A DNA stretch of 35,429 nucleotides from an uncultured Bacteroidota bacterium (GCA_937139485.1 CAKZQD010000217.1:1-35429); one strand, 5' to 3'. Positions 1 to 8,438 are shown, counted from the stretch's first letter. Program-made: numbers and translations. Notes: generated from the sequence alone by a model not told the origin.

Positions 1-337
1 CATCAATTATAACAAAATCATCTACATTTTCGCTAATCGAAAACCAATTAATAATTTCTTCTTTTCTATCCTTATGATTATAATTTCTTGCCAATCTATC
101 AATTTTTTTTATATTAATTCCTCTTCTATTAAAAATATTAATCCATTCTTCTAAAGAAAATCTATATTTATGAGAAGTTGTCAATAAAATATCTGCTTTA
201 CATTTAAATAATATATTATTCAAAGCATCTACAGATTTAGGGTTAAATCTATAAAAACCATCATCCAAAGCAGGAGGAGCGCTCCATGATTTAGCAGAAA
301 CCATTACACCATCTATATCTAACAAAATTAACATCAT
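1..337 (-). CDS. HAD-superfamily protein, 3' end cut by window edge
   Basis: Only the N-terminal 112 or so residues are visible; the gene runs off the left edge. The translation opens MMLILLDIDGVMV, the DxDG motif I of HAD-fold phosphatases (aspartate nucleophile), followed about 50 residues later by LLTTSHKYRFSLEEW, where this fold carries its motif II Ser/Thr. The closest family I can name is the HAD domain found in Swiss-Army-Knife RNA-repair proteins (HAD_SAK_2 type), which also occurs as a stand-alone small protein. Two adjacent ATG codons (337 and 334) can start it; the reading is otherwise open. It follows the ParB-like gene by 15 bases on the same strand, so the two probably share a transcript. 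The substrate is unknown, and motifs III and IV lie outside the window. Confidence 0.72.
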   Translation of the reverse strand, partial: MMLILLDIDGVMVSAKSWSAPPALDDGFYRFNPKSVDALNNILFKCKADILLTTSHKYRFSLEEWINIFNRRGINIKKIDRLARNYNHKDRKEEIINWFSISENVDDFVIID

Positions 338-352
338 AACAAATATACGAAT

Positions 353-739
353 TTATTTTATAATATTCTCTACTTCTGAAATGGTCATTTTATTATAAAA
401 AGCATCTTCTTCATTCAACATTTTCACTTTTGAAGGAGAATCCCAATCATCATCAACAAATTCTACATTCTCCCAATGATAGTCTTTATGATAGCTTGGT
501 TTTGGATAATTTGAAATTATATCAATATCAAAGTTTGTAAGTAACGAACTAATATATCTATGATGACCATCTATTATTGTATTATCAGAACTTACATTAA
601 TAGATTTAAACAATAATTTTTTGTTCATTTTCTTACATATTCTTTTAATAATCGGAATCGATAATTTACCTTGTCTGGGCATAAGAACTTCGACTTTTTC
701 TTTTAATTTAGTCAATATTATGTCTTTAGTTATTTTCAT
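353..739 (-). CDS. Small ParB-like (IDGHHRY) protein
   Basis: A protein of about 128 residues starting MKITKD; an upstream in-frame ATG at 760 would add seven hydrophobic residues (MWNLFIF) and seems less natural. The recognisable feature is NTIIDGHHRYISSLL near the middle. This matches the DGHHR signature of the ParB/sulfiredoxin nucleotide-binding fold, in which the residues contact a phosphate or nucleotide. The N-terminal half is Lys-rich, and the C-terminal half is acidic and aromatic (HWENVEFVDDDWD). It is far shorter than chromosomal ParB and shows no obvious helix-turn-helix, so it is not a partition protein. Its partner is the HAD protein 15 bases downstream. A role in nucleotide or RNA-end chemistry is possible but is inference. 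Confidence 0.6.
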   Translation of the reverse strand: MKITKDIILTKLKEKVEVLMPRQGKLSIPIIKRICKKMNKKLLFKSINVSSDNTIIDGHHRYISSLLTNFDIDIISNYPKPSYHKDYHWENVEFVDDDWDSPSKVKMLNEEDAFYNKMTISEVENIIK

Positions 740-798
740 AAATATAAATAAATTCCACATTAATCAATCGAAAAATTAAACTAAATATATAATTATAT

Positions 799-806
799 TA
801 TCTTTG
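799..806 (+). promoter_or_regulatory. -7 promoter motif for dprA
   Basis: TATCTTTG fits the Bacteroidota housekeeping -7 consensus TAnnTTTG exactly and lies 53 bases before the dprA ATG. I see no clear -33 TTG at the usual distance. Confidence 0.55.
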
Positions 807-859
807 GTTTAAAATAAAACCCAGTATAGAAATAAAGTAAACTAAATTACAAACAACAA

Positions 860-1966
860 ATGCACAAAAACTTTCACACTATAGCTTTATCATTTATTCC
901 AAATGTAGGTGCTGTTTCTGCTCGTAATTTAATTAGCTATTGTGGTAGTGCCGAAGCTGTTTTTTCGCAAAAGAAAAGTCAGCTTTTAAAAATTCCTGGT
1001 ATTGGTAAAATGACTGCCGAAAACATTGTCAATCAAAAAGTTTTTGAAAAAGCAGCAAAAGAAATCGAATTCATTGAAAAATATAAAATTGAAGCTTTTA
1101 GCTTTTTAGATAAACAATATCCAAAACGCCTTGAACATTGCCTTGACGCTCCTATCCTATTATACCAGAAAGGAAAAACAGATTTAAACCAAAAAAAAAT
1201 TATAAGCATTGTTGGTACTCGAAAAGCTACGCACTATGGTAAAAAATTTGTTGCAGATTTATTAGAAGAAATTGCTGGTAAAAATATTCTTGTTGTTAGC
1301 GGTATGGCTCTTGGAATAGATGGACAAGCACATAAATCTTGTGTAGAAAACAATATTGAAACCATAGGTGTAATGGGACACGGATTAAATCATTTTTACC
1401 CAGAAAAAAATAAAAAAACCGCCAAAGAAATGTTGATGCAAAATAGCAGTTTGCTTTCTGAATATAATTCGCAAGAAAGTTTTGTACCTGCAAACTTTCC
1501 CAAACGAAATAGAATAATAGCTGGAATGGCAGATGCAACTATTGTAGTAGAAAGTGAAGTAACTGGCGGTTCTATAATTACTGCAAACATTGCAAATACA
1601 TACAATAGAGATGTTTTTGCCGTTCCTGGAAGAAACAAAGACAAGTATTCTAGTGGTTGTAATTTTTTATTAAAAACTTATAAAGCAAATTTATTAGAAA
1701 ACGCCAACGACTTACTAAAACACATGATTTGGGATGATGAAAGTACACCAAAAAAATCTAAGATAAAACAAATGGAATTAATGCTCGATTTAAATTCCAC
1801 AGAACAAAAATTAGTTGATATACTTAAAACTTCTGACGGTATTTCTTCTGATGATTTAATGTTAAAAACCAAACTTACTGGAAGCAAAATAGCAACTACA
1901 TTATTAGAATTAGAACTCAAAGGAATTGTTATTGGCTTACCAGGAAACTTGTACACTTTAAACTAA
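860..1966 (+). CDS. dprA: DNA-processing protein DprA (Smf)
   Basis: DprA loads RecA onto incoming single-stranded DNA during natural transformation and protects that DNA. The 368 residues have the family's normal length and order. An N-terminal helix-hairpin-helix region (about 1-70, with IPGIGKMTAENIV) is followed by a Rossmann-fold core opening with SIVGTRKATHYG at about residue 115. The core then shows VVSGMALGIDGQAH at about 146, the FPKRNRIIAG segment at about 213, VTGGSIITA and FAVPG, all hallmarks of the DprA fold. A C-terminal winged-helix-like domain ends the protein (about 310-368). The start at 860 follows a -7 motif with a short AT-rich leader. It is a single-gene unit closed by the hairpin just after its stop. 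ComEC, the DNA-uptake channel, lies elsewhere in this window (29063-31168). Confidence 0.95.
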   Translation: MHKNFHTIALSFIPNVGAVSARNLISYCGSAEAVFSQKKSQLLKIPGIGKMTAENIVNQKVFEKAAKEIEFIEKYKIEAFSFLDKQYPKRLEHCLDAPILLYQKGKTDLNQKKIISIVGTRKATHYGKKFVADLLEEIAGKNILVVSGMALGIDGQAHKSCVENNIETIGVMGHGLNHFYPEKNKKTAKEMLMQNSSLLSEYNSQESFVPANFPKRNRIIAGMADATIVVESEVTGGSIITANIANTYNRDVFAVPGRNKDKYSSGCNFLLKTYKANLLENANDLLKHMIWDDESTPKKSKIKQMELMLDLNSTEQKLVDILKTSDGISSDDLMLKTKLTGSKIATTLLELELKGIVIGLPGNLYTLN

Positions 1967-1994
1967 AAAAGCAGCTCAAAAGAACTGCTTTTTT
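1965..1994. terminator. Bidirectional intrinsic terminator
   Basis: The run of six A, the arm GCAG, a short loop, the arm CTGC and six T form a hairpin with A and U tracts on both sides. It begins inside the dprA stop codon and lies between dprA (plus) and the TPR gene (minus), so it can end both transcripts. Confidence 0.85.
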
Positions 1995-2015
1995 AAAAAT
2001 ATTTGCTGTAGAATT

Positions 2016-3164
2016 TTATTTATCTAAAACTCTATTAATTTTATCTATTGTTTTTTGAGCACCAGCATTATCTGGTTCCATTTCTAAAATTTGCTCAAAA
2101 TATACTTTTGCTTTTCTGTATGTTACTTTTCTTTCTTCTACTAAGCCATTGTATATTTTTGTATCAGCAGGGCTTGTTGTTAACTCATTCATTTTCTCTA
2201 CTATAGGGTTTCCTGCTAAAAAATATATAGCTCCAATATTAAACAATGCATCTGTATATTTTGGATTTACTTCTAAAGCTTCATTATAAAATTTAATAGC
2301 ATTTTCTTTATCGCCATCATCGTCATAAGTTTTTGCTTTTACAAAATAAAGTACGTGATTGTCTGGCTGTAACTCAATAGCTTTATCAATTTTGCCCATT
2401 GCAGCTTCTTTTTTTCCTGCTTTCATTAAATAGTTCAATTGTTCTATTATAATGTTTGCATTATCTGGGTTTGCTTCGGCACCTCTGTCTAAAGTTGCTA
2501 AATACATTTCCTCATTTTCGTTTTTCTTATACAACTTTGCTAAGTTAAAAAAGTATACATCTTTTGGATCAGATTCTATTAACTTGTTATATCCAACAAT
2601 TGCTTCCTCAAGCATTCCACCATCTTCAGCGGCAAAAGTTAAGTTTTTAAGCACTGCATTATATTCAAAAGTCAAATTACTTCCATTAGCTTTTAAAATT
2701 TCACGAATTTTACCTACTTCGGTATAGCTATTATAAGCTTTTTTAAAGTCTTTTCCTTGGTGAAATTCTATAGCTACATTAAAAGTATTAACGGCAATAT
2801 CTTGCAAATTTAAAACAACTTTTTTATCGTCTCTAAACCTTTTATCTTCAATAGTTAAAGCTTTTTCAAAAGATTTTACTGCTTCGCTTGTGTAGTTTGC
2901 ATCGGCAGATTTTGTTGTTTCATCTTTGCTCAACATATTGTAAATAAGACCTCTGTAATACCAAGCTTTACCTTGCAACGAAGTTGTTTCATGCACAACA
3001 GCTTCATCAATAGCTTTTTTTGCTTTTTGAAGGCTTTCTACTGTTTTGTCATTATTGTAATCGTCCATTAAAAAGTATGCGCTACTTACTTTAGAACCTT
3101 GTGCAGATAATAATTGCATTGAAAACAATGCTATAAATAATATTAATATTCTTTTTGTGTTCAT
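2016..3164 (-). CDS. Secreted tetratricopeptide-repeat protein
   Basis: A 382-residue exported protein. The N-terminus MNTKRILILFIALFSMQLLSAQG is a clear Sec signal peptide with a cleavage site after SAQ or nearby. The mature part is helical and built from TPR units: WYYRGLIYNML (about 67-77), AIVGYNKLIESDP, IDKAIELQPDNHVLYF, AIKFYNEALEVNPKYTDALFNIGAIYF, and VYFEQILEMEPDNAGA at the C-terminus. TPRs mediate protein-protein contacts, probably here in the periplasm or at the cell surface. The gene starts 56 bases after the gyrA stop on the same strand, and a -7 motif sits in that gap, so it can be read with gyrA or from its own promoter. From memory, a TPR gene beside gyrA is common in flavobacteria. 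The partner is unknown. Confidence 0.88.
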   Translation of the reverse strand: MNTKRILILFIALFSMQLLSAQGSKVSSAYFLMDDYNNDKTVESLQKAKKAIDEAVVHETTSLQGKAWYYRGLIYNMLSKDETTKSADANYTSEAVKSFEKALTIEDKRFRDDKKVVLNLQDIAVNTFNVAIEFHQGKDFKKAYNSYTEVGKIREILKANGSNLTFEYNAVLKNLTFAAEDGGMLEEAIVGYNKLIESDPKDVYFFNLAKLYKKNENEEMYLATLDRGAEANPDNANIIIEQLNYLMKAGKKEAAMGKIDKAIELQPDNHVLYFVKAKTYDDDGDKENAIKFYNEALEVNPKYTDALFNIGAIYFLAGNPIVEKMNELTTSPADTKIYNGLVEERKVTYRKAKVYFEQILEMEPDNAGAQKTIDKINRVLDK

Positions 3165-3189
3165 TTTTTTAAGTTTTTGTTTATTGTTA

Positions 3190-3197
3190 CAAAGATA
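3190..3197 (-). promoter_or_regulatory. -7 promoter motif for the TPR gene
   Basis: On the minus strand this reads TATCTTTG, an exact TAnnTTTG, with a TTG 16 bases further upstream and 25 bases of leader to the TPR ATG. It lies in the short gap after the gyrA stop, giving the TPR gene an independent promoter. Confidence 0.55.
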
Positions 3198-3220
3198 ATT
3201 GCAAATGACTTGCCAAAAAA

Positions 3221-5833
3221 TTATTCTTCTTCGTTTTCTGTCGTATTTGTGTCATCATTTTCTGCGTTTTCGCCTCCTTCTTCAGAAACAATAGGATTTC
3301 CATCTTCGTCTAATGCTACAGGATTATTCAAAGCTTCTTCTTCTCGTTCTTGCTTAGCATTTTTCACTATAGAAACGGCAGCTATCTCATCTTTTTTTCC
3401 TAAATTAATTAGCCTTACACCTTGTGTAGCTCTTCCTTGTGTTCTTATGTTTTCTAGCTCTAAACGCAATGCAATTCCAGATTTGTTAATTATCATTAAA
3501 TCATCATTATCTGTTACCGAACGTAGTGCTTTTAAATTTCCTGTTTTTTCGGTAATGTTTAAAGTTTTTACACCTTTTCCACCTCTTTTGGTTACTCTAT
3601 AAACAGGTTCCCAAGTTTGTGTTTCTTCATCAAACTCATCTAAAAGTGTACGTTTTCCATATCCTTTTTCAGAAACAACTAGTATTGTAGATTCTTTATC
3701 TTCTTTAGAAATGGCTACCATTCCTATCAACTCATCATCTTCGCCATTTAACCTTACACCTCTTACACCTGTAGCTGTTCTTCCCATAGGTCTAGAATCT
3801 GATTCATTGAAACGAACTGCTCTACCTTTTTTAGTTGCTAAAAGTACTTCGCTATCTCCAGTAGTTAAGCGAACTCTTACTAGCGCATCGCCTTCTTTTA
3901 TGTTTATTGCATTTACACCATTTGTTCTTGGTCTCGAATATTCTCTTAAAGAAGTTTTCTTTACCGTTCCATTTTTTGTAGCGAATAACATATAGTGATT
4001 ATCTAAAAATTCTTCATCCTTTAAATCTTCTATTGGAATAAAAGCCAAAATCTTATCATCAGATTCAATATTCATTAAATTTTGAATTGCTCTACCTTTT
4101 GACTGTTTTGTGCCTTCTGGAATATTATAAACATTCATCCAGAAACATTTCCCTTTTTCGGTAAACAGTAAAAGATTATTGTGTGTAGTAGCCATAAACA
4201 TATGTTCTATAAAATCTGCATTTCTTGTGCTACTTCCTTTAGATCCTTTTCCACCTCTATTTTGCGAACGATACTCAGAAACTGGTGTTCTTTTTATATA
4301 TCCTAAATGAGAAATTGTTAAAACAACACTTTCGTTTGGAATTAAATCTTTAATATCTATATTACCTGCGGCAAATTCAATATCGGTTCTTCTTTCGTCA
4401 CCATATTTTTCTTTTACTTCGTTAAGTTCGTCTTTTATAATTTGCATTCTTAAAGACTCATCTCCTAAAATAGATTTTAAATATTCTATTGTTTTCATTA
4501 TTTCGTCATATTCTGCTCTTAGTTTATCTTGTTCTAAACCAGTTAACTGACGCAATCTCATTTCTACAATAGCTCTAGACTGAATTTCTGAAAGCTCAAA
4601 AGTTTTCATTAAATTAGATCTTGCTTCATCTGTATTTTTAGAAGCTCTAATAATTTTTATTACTTCGTCTATATTGTCAGAGGCTATTATTAAACCTTCA
4701 AGAATATGGGCTCTTTCTTCTGCTTTACGCAATTCGTACTCTGTTCTTTTTACTACTACATCGTGCCTAAATTCTATAAAATACTTTATTAAATCTTTAA
4801 GATTTAAAAGCATTGGTCTTCCGTTTACTAGTGCTATATTATTTACACCATAAGAAGTTTGTAATTGAGACATTTTAAACAATTTGTTTAAAACGATATT
4901 TGGAATAGCATCTTTTTTAAGATCTATTACTATTCGCATTCCTTGTCTGTCAGACTCATCATTAACATCAGAAATACCTTCAATTTTACCATCGTTTACT
5001 AACTCAGAAATTTTTTGAATTAAAACAGATTTGTTTACTTGATAAGGAATTTCACTAACGATAATTTTTTCTCTTCCAGAAGCTGTAGTTTCCATAAAAG
5101 TTTTACCTCTTACTACTATTTTTCCTCTTCCTGTTTCAAATGCTTCTTTTACGCCATCATAGCCATAAATAGTTCCTCCTGTAGGAAAATCTGGTGCTGT
5201 AATATGCTGCATCAATTCAGATACTTCTATATCTTTATTATCAATATAGGCATGCATTCCATTTACTATTTCGGTAAGGTTGTGCGGCAACATATTTGTA
5301 GCCATACCTACAGCTATACCCGAAGAACCGTTTAATAATAAATGAGGAACTCTTGTAGGTAAAACAGTTGGTTCCTTCAATGAATCATCAAAATTCAACT
5401 GAAAATCTACTGTTTCTTTTTCTATATCTTTTAAAGTATCTTCGGCTATTTTTTTAAAACGTGCTTCTGTATAACGCATTGCTGCTGGCGGATCGCCATC
5501 TACTGAACCATAATTTCCTTGCCCATCTACTAGCGGATAACGCAGCGACCATTCTTGTGCCATACGTACCATTGCATCATAAACTGATGTATCTCCGTGT
5601 GGGTGGTATTTACCCAAAACCTCTCCAACTATTCTTGCAGATTTTTTGTAGGGCTTTGAAGGTCCAAGTCCTAAATCATTCATTCCATACAATACACGCC
5701 TGTGTACTGGTTTCATTCCATCTCTTACATCTGGAATAGCTCTTGAAACAATTACCGACATCGAATAATCGATGTAGGCACTTTTCATTTCATCTTCAAT
5801 ATTAATAGAAATTATTTTTCCATCTTCAGCCAT
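3221..5833 (-). CDS. gyrA: DNA gyrase subunit A
   Basis: GyrA is the DNA-cleaving subunit of gyrase, which introduces negative supercoils. The protein is 870 residues, close to the E. coli length. The catalytic tyrosine is Tyr121 in AAMRYTEAR. The quinolone-resistance region reads [12 protein letters not shown] at residues 77-88, with Thr82 and Asp86 at the positions of E. coli Ser83 and Asp87. The GyrA box that wraps DNA is QNRGGKG at about 524-530, so it is gyrase rather than ParC. Six-bladed C-terminal domain repeats follow ([33 protein letters not shown]). The C-terminal tail is a strongly acidic stretch ([13 protein letters not shown]), as regulatory tails of GyrA often are. A -7 motif lies 57 bases upstream. 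Confidence 0.98.
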   Translation of the reverse strand: MAEDGKIISINIEDEMKSAYIDYSMSVIVSRAIPDVRDGMKPVHRRVLYGMNDLGLGPSKPYKKSARIVGEVLGKYHPHGDTSVYDAMVRMAQEWSLRYPLVDGQGNYGSVDGDPPAAMRYTEARFKKIAEDTLKDIEKETVDFQLNFDDSLKEPTVLPTRVPHLLLNGSSGIAVGMATNMLPHNLTEIVNGMHAYIDNKDIEVSELMQHITAPDFPTGGTIYGYDGVKEAFETGRGKIVVRGKTFMETTASGREKIIVSEIPYQVNKSVLIQKISELVNDGKIEGISDVNDESDRQGMRIVIDLKKDAIPNIVLNKLFKMSQLQTSYGVNNIALVNGRPMLLNLKDLIKYFIEFRHDVVVKRTEYELRKAEERAHILEGLIIASDNIDEVIKIIRASKNTDEARSNLMKTFELSEIQSRAIVEMRLRQLTGLEQDKLRAEYDEIMKTIEYLKSILGDESLRMQIIKDELNEVKEKYGDERRTDIEFAAGNIDIKDLIPNESVVLTISHLGYIKRTPVSEYRSQNRGGKGSKGSSTRNADFIEHMFMATTHNNLLLFTEKGKCFWMNVYNIPEGTKQSKGRAIQNLMNIESDDKILAFIPIEDLKDEEFLDNHYMLFATKNGTVKKTSLREYSRPRTNGVNAINIKEGDALVRVRLTTGDSEVLLATKKGRAVRFNESDSRPMGRTATGVRGVRLNGEDDELIGMVAISKEDKESTILVVSEKGYGKRTLLDEFDEETQTWEPVYRVTKRGGKGVKTLNITEKTGNLKALRSVTDNDDLMIINKSGIALRLELENIRTQGRATQGVRLINLGKKDEIAAVSIVKNAKQEREEEALNNPVALDEDGNPIVSEEGGENAENDDTNTTENEEE

Positions 5834-5890
5834 AAACTTCTAATTTATTATTTAGGTTTAATTCTTAAAAAATCTTTTTTCAAGAACGCT

Positions 5891-5898
5891 CAAAAATA
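5891..5898 (-). promoter_or_regulatory. -7 promoter motif for gyrA
   Basis: The minus strand reads TATTTTTG, an exact TAnnTTTG, 57 bases before the gyrA ATG. The rest of the 265-base gap between gyrA and the next gene (5834-6098) is AT-rich with no further gene seen. Confidence 0.5.
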
Positions 5899-6098
5899 CG
5901 GATATTAATAGTGATTTGAAAGTTGAAAAGAAATAGTTTTCAACAATTTGAACATATTTATATTTTTCACTAATCTAAGCTTAAATTAAATAAAAAACAT
6001 CAAATAAGAGATATTGATAAATTCATTGAAAATTAAAAAAACGCGCTTAATCGCTAAAAAGCTATTAAATGAAGACTTTTTTTATTGGATAAAAGAAA

Positions 6099-6548
6099 CT
6101 ACAACAATTCTAATTTTTCTTTTATTTTTTTAGCAAAATCTTGTACAAAATTTGGTAAAGCGTCTATATCGGTATCTAATCTAAAAATTCCTCTTTTGCC
6201 ATCTATAAAATAGTTGACAAAATAACCACCTTGATCCACACAATCTGGGCAACCAAATGTTTCACTTTCTTTTTTAAAAAGTTCTTTTGGAATATAATCT
6301 ATTAAATCTTTAACTTGATTAAATTCCTCATCACTTAATTTAATGAGACCAATTTTAGTACCATTTAGCTTATTTGGGTCTTCGTAAAGCTTATTTTCTT
6401 CAAGTCTGTATATTTTAACACAATCATTCCCCAAGCATTCACCATGAAACGAACCAAAACTTAAATAGTCACCTTTTTCAATTTCTATATCTTTTTTACA
6501 AGATGAAAATGCAATTAACAAAGCTACAATAAATAATATACTTTTCAT
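6099..6548 (-). CDS. Small lipoprotein with a CPDC motif, unknown function
   Basis: A 149-residue protein whose N-terminus MKSILFIVALLIAFSSC is a lipoprotein signal (lipobox FSSC, lipidated Cys17), so it should sit on the outer or inner membrane facing the periplasm. The mature part has two cysteines in GECLGNDC and a CxxC (FGCPDCVDQGG) followed by YFVNYFIDGKRGIF, a pattern of strands suggesting a small beta-rich domain. The CxxC could be a disulfide or a metal site; the sequence does not decide. I do not recognise the family. It begins 12 bases after the Uma2 gene stop and is probably its co-transcribed partner, though a functional link is not evident. Confidence 0.8.
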   Translation of the reverse strand: MKSILFIVALLIAFSSCKKDIEIEKGDYLSFGSFHGECLGNDCVKIYRLEENKLYEDPNKLNGTKIGLIKLSDEEFNQVKDLIDYIPKELFKKESETFGCPDCVDQGGYFVNYFIDGKRGIFRLDTDIDALPNFVQDFAKKIKEKLELL

Positions 6549-6560
6549 AATTAATGTTTT

Positions 6561-7091
6561 TTATTCAAAAATAGAGTCTAAATCTAATGTCACAAAACAA
6601 TCTTTCGTCAATTTGAAAGAACTAATGCTAACTTCTTTATATTTATTATCAATCAATTGAAAAATTTCAATCTTTTTAGAATCTGGATCTATCATTATAT
6701 AGTACGAAACTCCGTTTTCTTCATAAATGCTAAATTTGGTATTTCTGTCTTTCAAATGTGTAGAAGGAGATAAAACTTCAACAACCAAAACTGGAACAGA
6801 TTCAATAAAATCTGTTATTGTATCTGGGCAAACTACTGCAACATCTGGTTTCAGAATGGTATTATTATTAACCTTCCAATCTATTTCATACAAAGCTCTA
6901 CAATTGCAATTATTTTCTTTAGACCTTAAAGAATTATTTAAAAAAGTATAAAAGTTTCCTGCAACAATTTGGTGCTTCATTTTTGGCGAAGGACTCATTG
7001 CAATAGGTAAACCATCTATAAGTTCCCAATCTCCTTTCCAAACTTTATAATCTTCAAAACTATAATGTGGTATGTATTTCGGATTCGACAT
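6561..7091 (-). CDS. Uma2-family (DUF820) PD-(D/E)XK nuclease-like protein
   Basis: A 176-residue protein of the Uma2/DUF820 family, predicted restriction-endonuclease-like proteins that are abundant in cyanobacteria and scattered in Bacteroidota. It shows the expected order of motifs. WELIDGLPIAMSPSP near the N-terminus is the family signature, with the H of KMKHQ after it. LKPDVAVVC carries the PD aspartate, and VLVVEVLSPSTHLKDRNTK carries the glutamate and lysine. The stretch ends with the usual YEENGVSYYIMIDP. All nuclease-core residues therefore appear present. The biological target of the family is not established. The gene heads a two-gene unit with the CPDC lipoprotein and has a -7 motif only five bases before its ATG, suggesting a nearly leaderless transcript. 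Confidence 0.9.
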   Translation of the reverse strand: MSNPKYIPHYSFEDYKVWKGDWELIDGLPIAMSPSPKMKHQIVAGNFYTFLNNSLRSKENNCNCRALYEIDWKVNNNTILKPDVAVVCPDTITDFIESVPVLVVEVLSPSTHLKDRNTKFSIYEENGVSYYIMIDPDSKKIEIFQLIDNKYKEVSISSFKLTKDCFVTLDLDSIFE

Positions 7092-7095
7092 ATTT

Positions 7096-7103
7096 CAAAG
7101 ATA
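7096..7103 (-). promoter_or_regulatory. -7 promoter motif for the Uma2 gene, nearly leaderless
   Basis: The minus strand reads TATCTTTG (exact TAnnTTTG) ending four bases before the ATG at 7091. With the start point a few bases beyond the motif, the mRNA would begin at or near the start codon. Confidence 0.5.
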
Positions 7104-7230
7104 AGCTTTTAATATTAAAAAAATAACTTCGAAAAGAAATTTTTAAGACATTTTTTGTACAAAATTCTATACAATTTTATGGAATACTACAATAAATACA
7201 TCTCTATATCAGTTTATTAAATTGTAGGAT

Positions 7231-7246
7231 AAGGTAAATTTACCTT
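7231..7246. promoter_or_regulatory. 16-bp perfect palindrome upstream of exbB
   Basis: AAGGTAAATTTACCTT is its own reverse complement. It ends 36 bases before the exbB ATG and overlaps a near-consensus -7 element (TACCTTTT, 7241-7248), a position suited to an operator. It does not resemble a Fur box. The rest of the 191-base gap also holds an imperfect TTGTA...TACAA dyad at 7155-7174. Confidence 0.4.
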
Positions 7247-7282
7247 TTTACGTTTATATAATTAATAAAACTATTTTAAATT

Positions 7283-7969
7283 ATGAATGCTATCTTATTG
7301 CAAATAACTACTAAAGCTGCTGAAGAAGGTGCAGAAATTACAACTTCAAGTTTTTTTGATGTTGTTTCTGGTGTCGGAATTACTGGATTGGTCATTATGG
7401 CTATTATCTTTTTTCTTTCTGTGTATTCTGTTTACATATTTTTTGAAAGGTATTTTACCATAAAAAAAGCTGGTGTTTTAGATCCAAATTTTATGAATAG
7501 AGTTAAAGAATTTGTTTCTAACGGAAATATTGAAGGCGCAAAAGACTGGTGCAGAAAAGAAGATACACCAATTGCACATATGATTGGAAAAGGTGTAAGC
7601 AGAATTGGAAAATCTATGAAAGATATTAGCGCAACCATTGAAAATCAAGGAAATTTAGAAGTTCAAAAAATGGAAAAAGGTTTGGTAGCACTTGCTACTA
7701 TTTCTGGAGCCGCACCTATGCTTGGTTTTTTAGGAACGGTTACGGGTATGATAACAACTTTTAAAGACTTAGCAGACGGAAACACAGCAGCTGGCGAAAT
7801 GGCTGGTGGACTATACGAAGCTATGTTTACAACAGCTTTTGGACTTGCCGCAGGATTAATTGCTTATGTTGCATACAATGTTTTAACAGGAATGATTGAT
7901 AAAGTAATTTATAAAATTGAAGATAGTTCGGTAGAGTTTATTGACTTACTGAGTGAACCTACTAAATAG
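7283..7969 (+). CDS. exbB: MotA/TolQ/ExbB proton channel protein (ExbB)
   Basis: ExbB forms the pentameric inner-membrane channel that, with ExbD, couples the proton gradient to TonB. The 228 residues show one membrane segment at about 30-54 (GITGLVIMAIIFFLSVYSVYI) and a cytoplasmic region. The hallmark paired segments follow: ISGAAPMLGFLGTVTGMI at about 142-160, then GGLYEAMFTTAFGLAAGLIAY at about 172-193. The GxxGTVxGM and TAxGLxxGL patterns are diagnostic of the family. The genes for ExbD and a TonB-type protein follow on the same strand, supporting ExbB over MotA or TolQ. A stem-loop repeat separates it from exbD. A palindrome overlaps the likely promoter, so regulated expression is possible. 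Confidence 0.93.
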   Translation: MNAILLQITTKAAEEGAEITTSSFFDVVSGVGITGLVIMAIIFFLSVYSVYIFFERYFTIKKAGVLDPNFMNRVKEFVSNGNIEGAKDWCRKEDTPIAHMIGKGVSRIGKSMKDISATIENQGNLEVQKMEKGLVALATISGAAPMLGFLGTVTGMITTFKDLADGNTAAGEMAGGLYEAMFTTAFGLAAGLIAYVAYNVLTGMIDKVIYKIEDSSVEFIDLLSEPTK

Positions 7970-7973
7970 CAAT

Positions 7974-8028
7974 TAGCTATTGGCTGTTAGCATTTTTTAA
8001 CACGCCAAAAGCTAAAAGCCAAAAGCTA
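7974..8028. repeat. Intergenic stem-loop (AGCTAAAAGCC-type repeat)
   Basis: Two 18-base arms, 7974-7991 and 8011-8028, are reverse complements at 16 of 18 positions, separated by a 19-base loop. The arms carry the units TAGCTATTGGC and GCCAAAAGCTA. It fills nearly all of the exbB-exbD gap, and in RNA would form a strong hairpin that could alter transcript stability or relative expression. Confidence 0.75.
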
Positions 8029-8033
8029 GAGAT

Positions 8034-8432
8034 ATGAAATTAAGAAGAAGAAATAAAGCCAAAGCCGAATTCAATATGTCTGCAATGACAGATATTGTTT
8101 TCTTGCTCTTGATATTTTTCATAATAAACTATGAAATGCCTAATGCAATTAAGTTATTACTACCAAATGCCACAGGAAAAACAACAGCCAATAAATCTAT
8201 AACATTAGCTGTTTCGGCAGATTTGATGTATACTGTAAACAACCAGCAGGTAGCATTTAGTGGTGTAAAAAGTAAATTGTCGTCAGAAATATCAAAAGCG
8301 AAAAGTAAAACGCAAGAACCAAGTGTAGTTTTAAAAATAGATAAAAGTGTAGATTTAGAAAAAGTAGTTGATATTTTACAAATAGGAAACGAACTAAAAG
8401 TTCCGATGATTTTGGCAACGAAGCCGAAATAG
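8034..8432 (+). CDS. exbD: Biopolymer transport protein ExbD
   Basis: ExbD is the proton-relaying partner of ExbB, with one membrane helix and a periplasmic domain. The 132 residues start with a basic cytoplasmic stretch (MKLRRRNKAKAEFN). They continue into SAMTDIVFLLLIFFIINYE, where Asp20 corresponds to the essential membrane aspartate of E. coli ExbD (Asp25). The periplasmic part ends in the usual VDILQIGNELKVPMILAT segment. Length and layout are typical. It sits between exbB and tonB with stem-loop repeats in both gaps (7974-8028 and 8439-8519). Confidence 0.95.
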   Translation: MKLRRRNKAKAEFNMSAMTDIVFLLLIFFIINYEMPNAIKLLLPNATGKTTANKSITLAVSADLMYTVNNQQVAFSGVKSKLSSEISKAKSKTQEPSVVLKIDKSVDLEKVVDILQIGNELKVPMILATKPK

Positions 8433-8438
8433 CTTATA

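Noticed and set aside
740..760. Longer start (ATG at 760) for the ParB-like protein
   Set aside because: It adds MWNLFIF, a hydrophobic stretch unlike the body; a TATATTTA-like motif lies inside it. The ATG at 739 is more natural, though not proven.
3177..3602. Plus-strand open frame of 141 codons over the gyrA 3' end
   Set aside because: A Ser/Phe-rich mirror of the acidic GyrA tail; no family features.
5039..5335. Plus-strand open frame of 98 codons inside gyrA
   Set aside because: It is antisense to a highly conserved coding region, rich in Ser/Tyr/Phe/Cys from mirrored codons, and has no promoter of its own.
6028..6055. Possible terminator for the CPDC lipoprotein gene
   Set aside because: The minus strand has a GCG-rich stretch followed by seven T's, but the stem is only three or four pairs.
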